This document shows positions 23,574 through 32,937 of a stretch of DNA of 37,915 nucleotides, in pieces; position 1 is the stretch's first letter; each line of letters begins with the position of its first letter. The translations under genes were made by a program, and so were the position numbers. This DNA comes from an uncultured Paracoccaceae bacterium (lineage in GTDB: Bacteria; Pseudomonadota; Alphaproteobacteria; Rhodobacterales; Rhodobacteraceae), in the NCBI GenBank assembly GCA_947502145.1, contig CANMYO010000009.1:1-37915 (forward strand), written 5' to 3'. The notes under the pieces were generated by a model, which was given only the letters and a program-made list of their open reading frames with translations, ran no database searches and had not been told where the DNA came from.

Positions 23574-24734
23574 ATGTCCCAGACCTCGCCCAGCCTCGCG
23601 CTGCCCCTTATTCAGGCCGCACAGGCGCAAAAACACGTGACCCATAACGAAGCGGTCGAGCTTCTGGACCTGCTGGTGCAACTGGTGGTGCAGGCATTTG
23701 ATGCCACCACCCCGCCGGGCACCGCCAGTGAAGGGCAGGCCTGGACCATCGGGGCCGGGGCCAGCGGCGCCTGGTCCGGCCGGACCGGCCAGATTGCAAG
23801 CTGGCGCGGTGGCGGCTGGCTGTTTGTGATCCCCAGCCCCGGCTGGCGCGCCTGGGGCCTGACTGAGGCGGAAATCAGGGTCTATTCCGGGGCAAACTGG
23901 GTGGCAAGCGCGACCGGCGGCGGCAGCGGCCTGAGTGATTTCAACAATCTGGACGGTGTTGGGATCAACGCCACATCCGACACCATCAACAAGCTGGTGG
24001 TCGCGGCAGAGGCCACGTTGCTGAACCACGATGGCGCGGGGCATCAGCTCAAGCTGAACAAATCCGCCACCGCTGACACCGCAAGCCTGCTGTATCAGAC
24101 CGGGTTTTCCGGCCGCGCGGAAATGGGTCTGGCGGGAACGGATGATTTTGCCATCAAGGTTTCGCCTGATGGCAGCAGTTTCACCGAAGCCCTGCGTATT
24201 GACGCGACCAATGGCGCGGTCACGATGCCGACAAGCCCGGTGCGGCAGATTCTGCCCTATCAATATCGCCACTACCTTTACAGCGATCTGCGCTGGACCG
24301 CCCCGGTCGCCAATGGCGGGTCATGGAATGCGTCGCAAAGTCTTGGCACCGGGGCAGAACCCAACGTCGATTGGGACGCAAGGGGCCTTTTCCTGCCCGC
24401 GGGATCACAGGTGCACGGGCTGCATCTGGCCGGAAACCTCAACAATGCCGAACCGGACGATCTGGATCTGCGAATCTATTTCCAGCACGGGGCCTGGGAT
24501 GGCAGCCGCAACACCAATGGCGAGACCAGCCGCGACACGCTTTATAGCCAGAACACGGTTGGCATCACCGCAGGCACCGCGATGCAGCGGCTGGCGATTC
24601 CGCTCAGCTATAGCACCCCGGAAGACGGCTATCTGTTCCTGGCCCTCCGCCCGAGCGCCGGATCAATCCTGACCAATACCCGGTATGCGCAGCTGTCTGG
24701 CGGGTTTGACGTGGCCTGCGCCCGGCTGTTCTGA
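23574..24734 (+). CDS. DUF2793 domain protein (phage/GTA tail- or spike-like)
   Basis: A 386-residue protein whose first 115 residues are a clear DUF2793 domain: LPLIQAAQAQKHVTHNEAVELLD, GQAWTIGAGASGAWSGRTGQIA, GGGWLFVIPSPGW. This domain is typical of phage and gene-transfer-agent structural proteins in Rhodobacterales. The middle (about 120-220) looks like a tail-fibre shaft (DTINKLVVAAEATLLNHDG, ALRIDATNGAVTMP). The last 165 residues form a beta-rich region that could bind a ligand such as a glycan. AAGGTG lies before the ATG. It is a lone gene facing repA, with no other phage gene around. It may be a captured spike or fibre gene used as a surface or glycan-binding protein (inference). A dispersed-motif-like copy lies at 23875-23888. 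Confidence 0.8.
   Translation: MSQTSPSLALPLIQAAQAQKHVTHNEAVELLDLLVQLVVQAFDATTPPGTASEGQAWTIGAGASGAWSGRTGQIASWRGGGWLFVIPSPGWRAWGLTEAEIRVYSGANWVASATGGGSGLSDFNNLDGVGINATSDTINKLVVAAEATLLNHDGAGHQLKLNKSATADTASLLYQTGFSGRAEMGLAGTDDFAIKVSPDGSSFTEALRIDATNGAVTMPTSPVRQILPYQYRHYLYSDLRWTAPVANGGSWNASQSLGTGAEPNVDWDARGLFLPAGSQVHGLHLAGNLNNAEPDDLDLRIYFQHGAWDGSRNTNGETSRDTLYSQNTVGITAGTAMQRLAIPLSYSTPEDGYLFLALRPSAGSILTNTRYAQLSGGFDVACARLF
23875..23888. repeat. Dispersed motif, weak copy in the DUF2793 gene
   Basis: TCAGGGTCTATTCC matches the motif consensus (TCAGKGTCTAWW). It encodes IRVYS with ordinary codons, so it may be coincidental. Confidence 0.3.
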
Positions 24735-24742
24735 CGCCCCGG

Positions 24743-24805
24743 CGGGTGACTGGGGTTTCGTCGCGTCAACGGGTGACACAGGTTTGATGCGCGTCAGCGG
24801 GTGAC
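24743..24805. repeat. Three direct repeats at the 3' end of repA
   Basis: CGGGTGAC occurs at 24743-24750, 24770-24777 and 24798-24805 with periods of 27 and 28 bp; GCGTCA precedes the second and third copies. The last copy is the end of repA (VTR-stop), so the array looks like a tandem duplication of the gene's tail. It could serve as an initiator-binding or fork-arrest site. Confidence 0.55.
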
Positions 24806-25774
24806 ACGACCCCGCAACCAGCCCAGAAACGCCCGTTCTGGCGCCCGCAGCCTTTGCCGCCCCGACGCCACCCAGAAAGCCCGCCACTCGGCCTCAAGCG
24901 CGTAGATGTCCCATCCGGGGGCCAGGGCGCGGGCCGCATCAAGCGTCTCCGCATCAAAGGGCGGCAGGCCGGGCAGATCCTCGATCAGGCGGCGGCGGGT
25001 GACACGGATGATATCGCCCTCTTCCTCGGCCAGCTCATAATCGGGCAGGACATCAGCAGTGATCATCCGCCGGATGGCCGCACGAAACACCCGTACCGGC
25101 GCATCCGACCCCGCCTTGGTGTGCAGGGTGGCCACCGCGATGCGCCATTCGCGCTGCTGGCCACAATGTTTGCGGGCCAGCTCATAGACCCGCCGCTCCA
25201 GCGGTTTGCGCAGCGAAAAGTAATCCCGGCTGAGCGTCAGTACCGATTTCGCCTGCACCGCCCGATACAGCCAATCCGACAGGGTCACGCTGACGCTGAC
25301 CATGCGGCCGCCGCGGGTCTTGCGCACGATCTCCCAGCTTTCGATCAGGCCAAAGCCGGATGTGGTTTCTTCCGCGCCGGTGACCAGATTGGTGGTGATC
25401 CGGGTTCCGGCGAGCCGTTCGAACGCCTCGCGCAGACGGGCATAGCTATCGCCGCCGGTATCACGCCGGGTCGCCACCAGCAGATCATGGGCAGTCAGGG
25501 TCAGCCGACGGCTGATCTCGCGCCCCGCGTTCAGTGCCGCCATCAACTGGCTGATGCAATAGATCAGGATATCCTTGTCATGGATTGTCGCCCGCCCGCG
25601 GACGCTGGGCGTCACGGTGATCGTGGTGCCCTTGTGCTGATACTGGCGGATCGTGCGATCGGGCCGGGTCGAAAGCGCGAACATCGGATGTTCCATGCTG
25701 CCCAAATCCCCCTTGGGCGACGGCTCAAAGATATCGCAGACGAAAAAATCGCGCATGCCGGGGGTCACTGCCAT
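24794..25774 (-). CDS. repA: Plasmid replication initiator, RPA family (RepA-I-like)
   Basis: Initiates replication at the adjacent iterons. The 326-residue protein matches the replication initiator protein A family of alphaproteobacterial plasmids: MRDFFVCDIFEPSPKGDLGSMEHP at the start, then winged-helix segments (DILIYCISQLMAAL, LTLTAHDLLVATRR, SYARLREAFERLAGT, LSRDYFSLRKPLERRVYELARKH). ATG 25774 follows AAAGGG at good spacing; the in-frame GTG at 25795 is a poorer choice. It is transcribed away from the origin and parAB, the arrangement seen in RepA-type Roseobacter plasmids. Its promoter overlaps the TTTGGAATCACC sequence (25785-25796), which resembles the iterons, so autoregulation is likely (inference). 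Confidence 0.92.
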   Translation of the reverse strand: MAVTPGMRDFFVCDIFEPSPKGDLGSMEHPMFALSTRPDRTIRQYQHKGTTITVTPSVRGRATIHDKDILIYCISQLMAALNAGREISRRLTLTAHDLLVATRRDTGGDSYARLREAFERLAGTRITTNLVTGAEETTSGFGLIESWEIVRKTRGGRMVSVSVTLSDWLYRAVQAKSVLTLSRDYFSLRKPLERRVYELARKHCGQQREWRIAVATLHTKAGSDAPVRVFRAAIRRMITADVLPDYELAEEEGDIIRVTRRRLIEDLPGLPPFDAETLDAARALAPGWDIYALEAEWRAFWVASGRQRLRAPERAFLGWLRGRVTR

Positions 25775-25832
25775 TGATCTGCCCTTTGGAATCACCCCTG
25801 TTTATCTTCGGGGTTTCAGTGACACCCTAAAG

Positions 25833-25841
25833 TTATCCACA
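25833..25841 (+). promoter_or_regulatory. DnaA box
   Basis: TTATCCACA is an exact match to the consensus DnaA box TTATNCACA. It lies between the isolated iteron and the tandem iterons. Confidence 0.85.
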
Positions 25842-25862
25842 GGCGCTTGTCTATCGCCGCAA

Positions 25863-25928
25863 CGGGGGTTCGGAATCACCAGAACGGGGGATCAGAGTCG
25901 CCAGATCGGGGTTTCAGAATCGCATTGG
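25863..25928 (+). repeat. Three tandem 22-bp iterons
   Basis: Contiguous copies begin at 25863, 25885 and 25907. Each starts CGGGG, continues with a TTC/ATC/TTTC-AG/GG element and a GARTCRC core; the first two end CCAGAW. A fourth, separate copy begins at 25809 (CGGGGTTTCAGTGACACC). The 22-bp period is two helical turns, as usual for initiator-bound iterons. Confidence 0.82.
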
Positions 25929-26109
25929 TGTTTTGGTGCCGCTTTTTGCACAAGGACTCCAAAGGCTTGCCCGCGCAGCACAGATGCGTAACGATCAACT
26001 AACGGATTCTAACGGTCATTTTTTTCTTTTGCCCCTTTGAGGGGGCCCGCCAGGCCGCAAATGCCGTTATATGTCTTAGAAAAATTCAGTCATGTGCATC
26101 CTTTTCTTC

Positions 26110-26153
26110 CATGTGCTGCGTTTTGTGTTATCTTGACGAAAACACAGCACATG
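26110..26153. promoter_or_regulatory. Inverted repeat in the parA promoter (likely ParA operator)
   Basis: CATGTGCTGCGTTTT (26110-26124) faces AAAACACAGCACATG (26139-26153): 15-bp arms, 14 of 15 positions symmetric, 14-bp spacer. It ends eight bases before the parA start and covers the expected promoter. Type Ia ParA proteins often repress their own operon through such a dyad. Confidence 0.65.
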
Positions 26154-26161
26154 AGGCGAGG

Positions 26162-27568
26162 ATGAGCAGCCTGCCCCCTTATACCGGTCTTGACCCGGAT
26201 ACCGCGATGGCCGCCCTTGACGGGCCCACGTCAACGGATGGATTTGCCGCCATTGCCCGCGCCTGCGAAGCGGGCCGTGACGATCTGGCCGGACGCGGAC
26301 TGGCCGAAGATGGCAGCCGGCATCTGCGCAAGTTTTCCACATGGGAAATCACCCGCTATCTGATTCCGGTGGCACAGGCGCATTTCCGGCGGGTGCTGAA
26401 ACAGAACCCCGATTTGCCACAGGGCAGCACCGAAACCGCGGGCGGGGCCAAATGGTTTACCCTGGATGAGGTGCAGCGCCTGCGGGCGTTTTTTGGCGCG
26501 CAGGGATCAAAGGCCAAAAGCTACCTGCCCTATCGCCCCGCCGGCCTGCCTGCAAAACTGGTGGCCGTGGCTAATTTCAAGGGCGGCGTGGGCAAGACCA
26601 GCACGGCGGCACATCTGGCGATGTCGGCGGCGCTGGATGGCTACAAGGTGCTGGTGATCGATCTGGACAGCCAGGCCAGCATGACCAGTGTTTTTGGCGG
26701 CAAGGTGGCTGACGAATGGCAGACGGTGTTCCCGTTGCTGGCCCGCCATTATGCGGATCATCTGCGCCGCGACAATCAACGCCGGCAGGATCGGGGCGAG
26801 GCGCCGGTGCCGCTGGATGAAACCCTTGATGAAGCGCTGAAGGTCAAGGCACAGGATCTTATTCAAGGCACCCATTGGCCCAATATCGACCTGATCGGGG
26901 CGCAGTTGAACCTGTATTGGGCGGAATTTCAGGTGCCGGTCTGGCGGATGCAGGGGCGTGGCTGGAAACTGTGGGATGCGCTGACGGATGTGCTGGCGGC
27001 GGATGGGGTGCTGGACGCCTATGACGTCATTTTCATCGATACCCCCCCTGCCCTTGGCTATCTGACGATCAACGGGCTGGCGGCCGCGGATATCCTGCTG
27101 GTGCCGGTGGGGGCGTCATTTCTGGAATTTGACAGCACCGGCCGGTTCTTTGACATGCTGCACACCACCTTCAATTCGATTGAAGAGGGCGAAAACCTGG
27201 CCGCGCGGGCCCTGGGGCGGCCAGAGATGGCGTTTTCCTGGGATGCGGTGCGGGCCGTTGTCACCCGCTATGACGGCAGCCAGCAGGCCGAGCTTGCCGC
27301 GCTGATGCAGGCCTATCTTGGCCCGACATTGTCACCGCACCGGCAGGATTTCACCGCCCTGATCGGGCAGGCGGGGGAACAGGTGCAGGGCATTTACGAG
27401 GCCGATTACCGCGATTTCAACCGCGAAACATATGCCCGGGGCCGCGAGACGTTTGATGCCACCTACGCGGCTTTCAAGACCCTGTTGCTGGGAACATGGC
27501 GGCGCGATGAGGTGGCGCAGGCCACCGCTGCGGGGGGTAGCGCGGCCACACCGGAGGCGGCGGAATGA
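26162..27568 (+). CDS. parA: Plasmid partition ATPase ParA
   Basis: Deviant Walker ATPase that segregates the plasmid with ParB. The 468-residue protein has a long N-terminal region (1-130), which in type Ia ParA binds operator DNA (FSTWEITRYL... FTLDEVQRLRAFF resembles a helix-turn-helix). It then has the Walker A loop FKGGVGKTST at about 139-148, the A' motif VIDLDSQASMTS at about 165-176 and Walker B VIFIDTPPALG. ATG 26162 follows GAGGCGAGG; an upstream in-frame ATG (26111) would sit inside the operator. A parS-like palindrome directly follows the gene. Confidence 0.93.
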   Translation: MSSLPPYTGLDPDTAMAALDGPTSTDGFAAIARACEAGRDDLAGRGLAEDGSRHLRKFSTWEITRYLIPVAQAHFRRVLKQNPDLPQGSTETAGGAKWFTLDEVQRLRAFFGAQGSKAKSYLPYRPAGLPAKLVAVANFKGGVGKTSTAAHLAMSAALDGYKVLVIDLDSQASMTSVFGGKVADEWQTVFPLLARHYADHLRRDNQRRQDRGEAPVPLDETLDEALKVKAQDLIQGTHWPNIDLIGAQLNLYWAEFQVPVWRMQGRGWKLWDALTDVLAADGVLDAYDVIFIDTPPALGYLTINGLAAADILLVPVGASFLEFDSTGRFFDMLHTTFNSIEEGENLAARALGRPEMAFSWDAVRAVVTRYDGSQQAELAALMQAYLGPTLSPHRQDFTALIGQAGEQVQGIYEADYRDFNRETYARGRETFDATYAAFKTLLLGTWRRDEVAQATAAGGSAATPEAAE

Positions 27569-27569
27569 T

Positions 27570-27585
27570 GTTTCGCGCGCGAAAC
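27570..27585. promoter_or_regulatory. parS: parS-like palindrome 1
   Basis: GTTTCGCGCGCGAAAC is a perfect 16-bp palindrome just after the parA stop. It is identical to the copy after parB. The outer GTTTC/GAAAC matches chromosomal parS (TGTTTCACGTGAAACA), but the centre is GCGCGC instead of ACGT, two bases longer. Confidence 0.8.
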
Positions 27586-27656
27586 CCCGCAGTGCGCGGG
27601 GTAAACAGGACATTAACCGCGCCTTGGCACCCTGCCCCTTTTGAAAGGTTGACGTG

Positions 27657-28649
27657 ATGGCAAAACGCAAACGGCTGACCCCGGCGCGACTGCAGGACAG
27701 CGCCGCCCCGGAAACCAAATCCGCCCTCGCCCGCCCTGCCCTGACAACGCGTCCGCCGATTGCGGATGTGGCCCATGATGCCGCAGCCTCTGCCGCGCTG
27801 AGCGAGGTGGCCAGCGCCCTGACCGCAGCGCGCAGCGAAGGCCGGCTGATCCAGAAATTACCACTGGATGCGATTGATCCGGATCATCTGGTGCGTGATC
27901 GCGTGGCGCTGGACCCGGCAGAGATGCAAGTGCTGGTCGACAGTATCAGCGCCCGCGGCCAGCAAACCGCGATTGAAGTGGCAGAGCTGGACGGCGGCGG
28001 ATACGGGCTGATTTCAGGCTTTCGCCGCTATGCGGCTTTGCGGATCATTTCAGCCAAATCGCCTGAAATAGACTCTATTCTGGCGATTGTGCGCCGCCCC
28101 GACGATGGGGCAGATGCCTATCTGGCGATGGTCGAGGAAAATGAAATTCGATCGGGGCTGTCCTTTTATGAACGCGGCCGGATCGTGGCGCGGGCTGCAG
28201 ATGCGGGGATCTTTGCCGATGACACCGCCGCATTGGGGGCGCTGTTTGGTGCTGTCCCACGGGCGCGCCGGTCCAAGATCAAAAGCTTTGTCGGTCTGGT
28301 GCGGCGGCTGGACGATGTCTTGCGCTTTCCAACCGCGCTGAGCGAAAAACAGGGTCTGGCCCTGGCCAAATGGCTGAATGACACCCCGGACGGCGGCACC
28401 ACATTGCGCGCAACCCTGACAGACTCCGCCCCTGAAACCGCCGCGCAAGAGCTGGCGATCCTGTCGGACGCCATCAGCGGCACGGCGCGGGCTGCGCAGA
28501 AGAATCCCAATCCCCCCGCTGAGGTCACGCTGTCCAGGGGGCTCAAGCTCAGGCAATTGCGCAACGGTCGGATCGAGATTTCGGGCCCCCGCACGGCTGA
28601 TCCAGCCTATGTCGCCCGGTTGATTAAGACTCTAAAAGCCCTGAAATAG
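27657..28649 (+). CDS. parB: Plasmid partition protein ParB
   Basis: Centromere-binding partner of ParA, 330 residues. The ParB/Srx-like CTP-binding domain is recognisable: LPLDAIDPDHLVRDRVALD, SISARGQQTAIEV, GYGLISGFRRYAALR and MVEENEIRSGLSFYERGRI. The helix-turn-helix follows (ADDTAALGALFGAVPRARRSKIKSFVGLVRRL). The C-terminus is a short dimerisation region. GAAAGG precedes the ATG at 27657 (a GTG lies one codon before). Its reading frame carries a copy of the dispersed motif in the CTPase domain (AKSPEIDSI, rare ATA codon), just after the GFRRYAALR motif. The stop TAG is part of a second copy. Confidence 0.92.
   Translation: MAKRKRLTPARLQDSAAPETKSALARPALTTRPPIADVAHDAAASAALSEVASALTAARSEGRLIQKLPLDAIDPDHLVRDRVALDPAEMQVLVDSISARGQQTAIEVAELDGGGYGLISGFRRYAALRIISAKSPEIDSILAIVRRPDDGADAYLAMVEENEIRSGLSFYERGRIVARAADAGIFADDTAALGALFGAVPRARRSKIKSFVGLVRRLDDVLRFPTALSEKQGLALAKWLNDTPDGGTTLRATLTDSAPETAAQELAILSDAISGTARAAQKNPNPPAEVTLSRGLKLRQLRNGRIEISGPRTADPAYVARLIKTLKALK
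28047..28079. repeat. Dispersed motif with hairpin inside parB
   Basis: Arms ATTTCAG (28047-28053) and CTGAAAT (28063-28069) are followed by a 13-bp palindrome AATAGACTCTATT (28067-28079). The block closely matches the copy in the GT2 gene at 31268-31301, and both encode AKSPE(I/L)D. Confidence 0.65.
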
Positions 28650-28657
28650 AGTCTATT
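28640..28657. repeat. Dispersed motif at the parB stop
   Basis: CCTGAAATAGAGTCTATT contains the 13-bp palindrome AATAGAGTCTATT (28645-28657) and supplies the TAG stop of parB. AGACTCTA at 28627-28634 pairs with TAGAGTCT at 28647-28654, so a hairpin ends the gene. Confidence 0.6.
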
Positions 28658-28665
28658 ATTGACAT

Positions 28666-28681
28666 GTTTCGCGCGCGAAAC
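28666..28681. promoter_or_regulatory. parS: parS-like palindrome 2
   Basis: A second exact copy of GTTTCGCGCGCGAAAC in the 33-bp gap between the convergent parB and kpsT stops. With copy 1 it brackets parB exactly. Confidence 0.8.
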
Positions 28682-28682
28682 G

Positions 28683-29351
28683 TCATTCGTCTTCGTCCGA
28701 TCCCATGTTGATGTGATGCTGTTCAATCGCATCTTCGACATCGTCATAATAGGTCAATTGACCATTTTCGAGGATCGCCCCGGCATCACAAAGCTTGCGG
28801 ATTTGCGCGGTAGAATGGGTCACCACCACGGCCCCTGCGGTTTTCATGCGATCGGTAAAGGCCATGCGGCTTTTGCGTTTGAATGCCGCATCCCCCACTG
28901 ATGTCACCTCGTCCACGAGATAGGTGTCAAAGGGAATGCCAATCGACACCCCAAAGGCGAGCCGTGATTTCATCCCGGCGGAATAGCTGCGCACGGGGTT
29001 GTAAAAGTGGTGCCCGAGTTCGGCAAAGTCCTGCACGTAATCCGCCAGTTCCTCGGTATCGACACCATAGACGCGGGCAATGAATTTGGTGTTCTGCGAC
29101 CCGGTCATGTCGCGGTTGAAGCTGCCGGCAAACCCCACCGGCCAGGAGATTGTGCCGGTGCGCTCGATCCGGCCCGTATCCGGTTTGATGGTGCCGCCGA
29201 TCATCTTCATCAATGTGGTCTTTCCCGCACCATTGCGCCCAAGCAGGCCCACGGCCTTGCCGGTGGGGAATGTCATGTTGATGTTGTCGGCAATCACCTT
29301 GTTCCCCGCCGGGGTGCGGAAAATCTTGGTGATATTGTCAAATCGGATCAT
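28683..29351 (-). CDS. kpsT: Polysaccharide ABC transporter ATPase (KpsT-like)
   Basis: ATP-binding subunit of the capsule/polysaccharide exporter; partner of KpsM (5953-6756). The 222-residue protein has Walker A GRNGAGKT at 38-45, the KpsT-typical SWPVGFAGSFNRDMTGSQN segment, signature motif YSAGMKSRL, a Walker B region YLVDEVTSVGD and a VVVTHS switch. The length fits KpsT, without the C-terminal carbohydrate-binding domain found in Wzt proteins of O-antigen systems, so export should not depend on a terminal cap. It is the last gene of the glf-GT2-kpsE-kpsT run. Confidence 0.92.
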   Translation of the reverse strand: MIRFDNITKIFRTPAGNKVIADNINMTFPTGKAVGLLGRNGAGKTTLMKMIGGTIKPDTGRIERTGTISWPVGFAGSFNRDMTGSQNTKFIARVYGVDTEELADYVQDFAELGHHFYNPVRSYSAGMKSRLAFGVSIGIPFDTYLVDEVTSVGDAAFKRKSRMAFTDRMKTAGAVVVTHSTAQIRKLCDAGAILENGQLTYYDDVEDAIEQHHINMGSDEDE

Positions 29352-29360
29352 CAGGCGGCC

Positions 29361-30599
29361 CTAATTGCGGTCTCGCAGGGCGTAGTAGATCAGGCTGGCG
29401 ATGGCCCATGTCAGGAAGGAAAACAGCCCCACCAGCGCCAGCAGGAGCACCCGCTGCGGAAACTCGGGCCGCTCGGCCAGGGTTGGCTGGATATAGGCCG
29501 CCAGATAACGCGACTGGCGGTTGGCATCCGCGCGGGCCACGTCAAAGGCCGACAGCGCGGCCGCATAGGTGGTTTCGGCAAATTCCCGGTCTACGGTCAG
29601 GCGTTCAAATTCCGCAATCACCTTGGCGTATTCCTGCCCGCCGGGGCCGGCGCCCCCTGCCCCGAACTTGCGGCGTTCCTCGGCGATTTGCGCCTCGATG
29701 ATATCCAGCCGGCGCCGGGCGGTTTCCAGCCGCGGGTCACCATCGCGGGCGGTGTCGGCGATCAGCTGGTATTCGATGATTGCTGCGGCCTGTTGTTCCT
29801 GCAGGGTTGTCAGCAGGCCCATCTGGCTTTGGATATCGGCGCTGGGGTCAACGATCTGATTGGCCAGACGCAGCGCGGTCAGCGCCTCGCGCGCGACCTT
29901 GACCCGTTCAATCGCGCGATCGAGGTCTTCTTGCGCATAGCGGGTCGCATCCTGACGTGCGATCGCCGAAAGCGCGTTGATCATCACAGAGCTGTCGTCG
30001 TAGATCGCTTCGGCGATCTGCTGGGCCTCGTGGGGGTCAAAGGCCAGCACCCGCAATTCGATCAGCCCGGAACCGGTGTCGTAGGACACCCGCACCATGC
30101 GCTGCCAGTAGTGGGTCAGATCCTCGATCGACCCGGCCGGATCAAAGGTCAGCAGCGGATCCCGGTCCCGGTGCCGGCTGAACAGCTGACGCAGGTCCAG
30201 TTTTTCATCCACCGCGCTGACCAGTTCCTGACTGCGGATGAATTCATAAAGGATATCGCTGTCATGGCCGCCGCCGCCGCCAAAGGTCTGCCCGATTCCA
30301 CCCAGAATATCGACAGCGCTGGTCGCATCCTCAGAGCGGACAGTGAACCCAAGGGTCGAGGCATATTGGTCCGCAGCACGGGTATAAAGATACCAGGCAG
30401 AGGCCCCGATCGGGGCCAGCACCATGATCAGAAAGGCAAGGAACAGGCCCCAGTGCCGTTTTTTGACATGTGCAGGCTTGGCCGGGGGGCGCGGCACATA
30501 GGCCGGCTGCGCGGGTTTCCGGCGCGGCTTGTTATCCTTTAACTTATTGTTGTTATTATTTCTTTTAGGATTCTGCTTTGGCGTCTCGGCGTCCGTCAT
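29361..30599 (-). CDS. kpsE: Polysaccharide co-polymerase/export protein (KpsE-like PCP)
   Basis: Inner-membrane protein that links the ABC transporter to the outer-membrane channel. The 412-residue protein has a basic, low-complexity cytoplasmic N-terminus (residues 1-45, including five consecutive Asn), a membrane segment at about 48-72 (GLFLAFLIMVLAPIGASAWYL), a large periplasmic region with helical coiled-coil character (about 200-350), and a second membrane segment near the C-terminus. This is the KpsE/CtrB/BexC layout. Codons 8-25 are AT-rich, unlike the surroundings. Nine bases separate it from kpsT. Confidence 0.88.
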   Translation of the reverse strand: MTDAETPKQNPKRNNNNNKLKDNKPRRKPAQPAYVPRPPAKPAHVKKRHWGLFLAFLIMVLAPIGASAWYLYTRAADQYASTLGFTVRSEDATSAVDILGGIGQTFGGGGGHDSDILYEFIRSQELVSAVDEKLDLRQLFSRHRDRDPLLTFDPAGSIEDLTHYWQRMVRVSYDTGSGLIELRVLAFDPHEAQQIAEAIYDDSSVMINALSAIARQDATRYAQEDLDRAIERVKVAREALTALRLANQIVDPSADIQSQMGLLTTLQEQQAAAIIEYQLIADTARDGDPRLETARRRLDIIEAQIAEERRKFGAGGAGPGGQEYAKVIAEFERLTVDREFAETTYAAALSAFDVARADANRQSRYLAAYIQPTLAERPEFPQRVLLLALVGLFSFLTWAIASLIYYALRDRN

Positions 30600-30660
30600 G
30601 GGGTCTCTTTCGTGGCCTCAGGGGGCAGGATAGTCCGGCGTGGGAACGCTTGCCAGTCAT

Positions 30661-32937
<2,277 letters not shown>

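Larger units (their letters stand above)
25775..26161. other. Replication origin region (oriV) and repA/parA divergent promoters
   Basis: This 387-bp gene-free region holds the parts of an iteron origin. In order: an iteron-like copy at 25809-25830, a perfect DnaA box, three tandem 22-bp iterons, three AACG repeats spaced 10-11 bp (about 25990-26015), an AT-rich stretch (26016-26030) that could be the unwinding element, a GCCCC/GGGGC hairpin at 26031-26046, and the inverted repeat before parA. Confidence 0.85.

Noticed and set aside
26016-26046. GCCCC/GGGGC hairpin beside a T-tract as a Rho-independent terminator
   Set aside because: The T-run is on the wrong side of the stem for plus-strand transcription and becomes an A-run on the minus strand; the stretch is more likely part of the origin.
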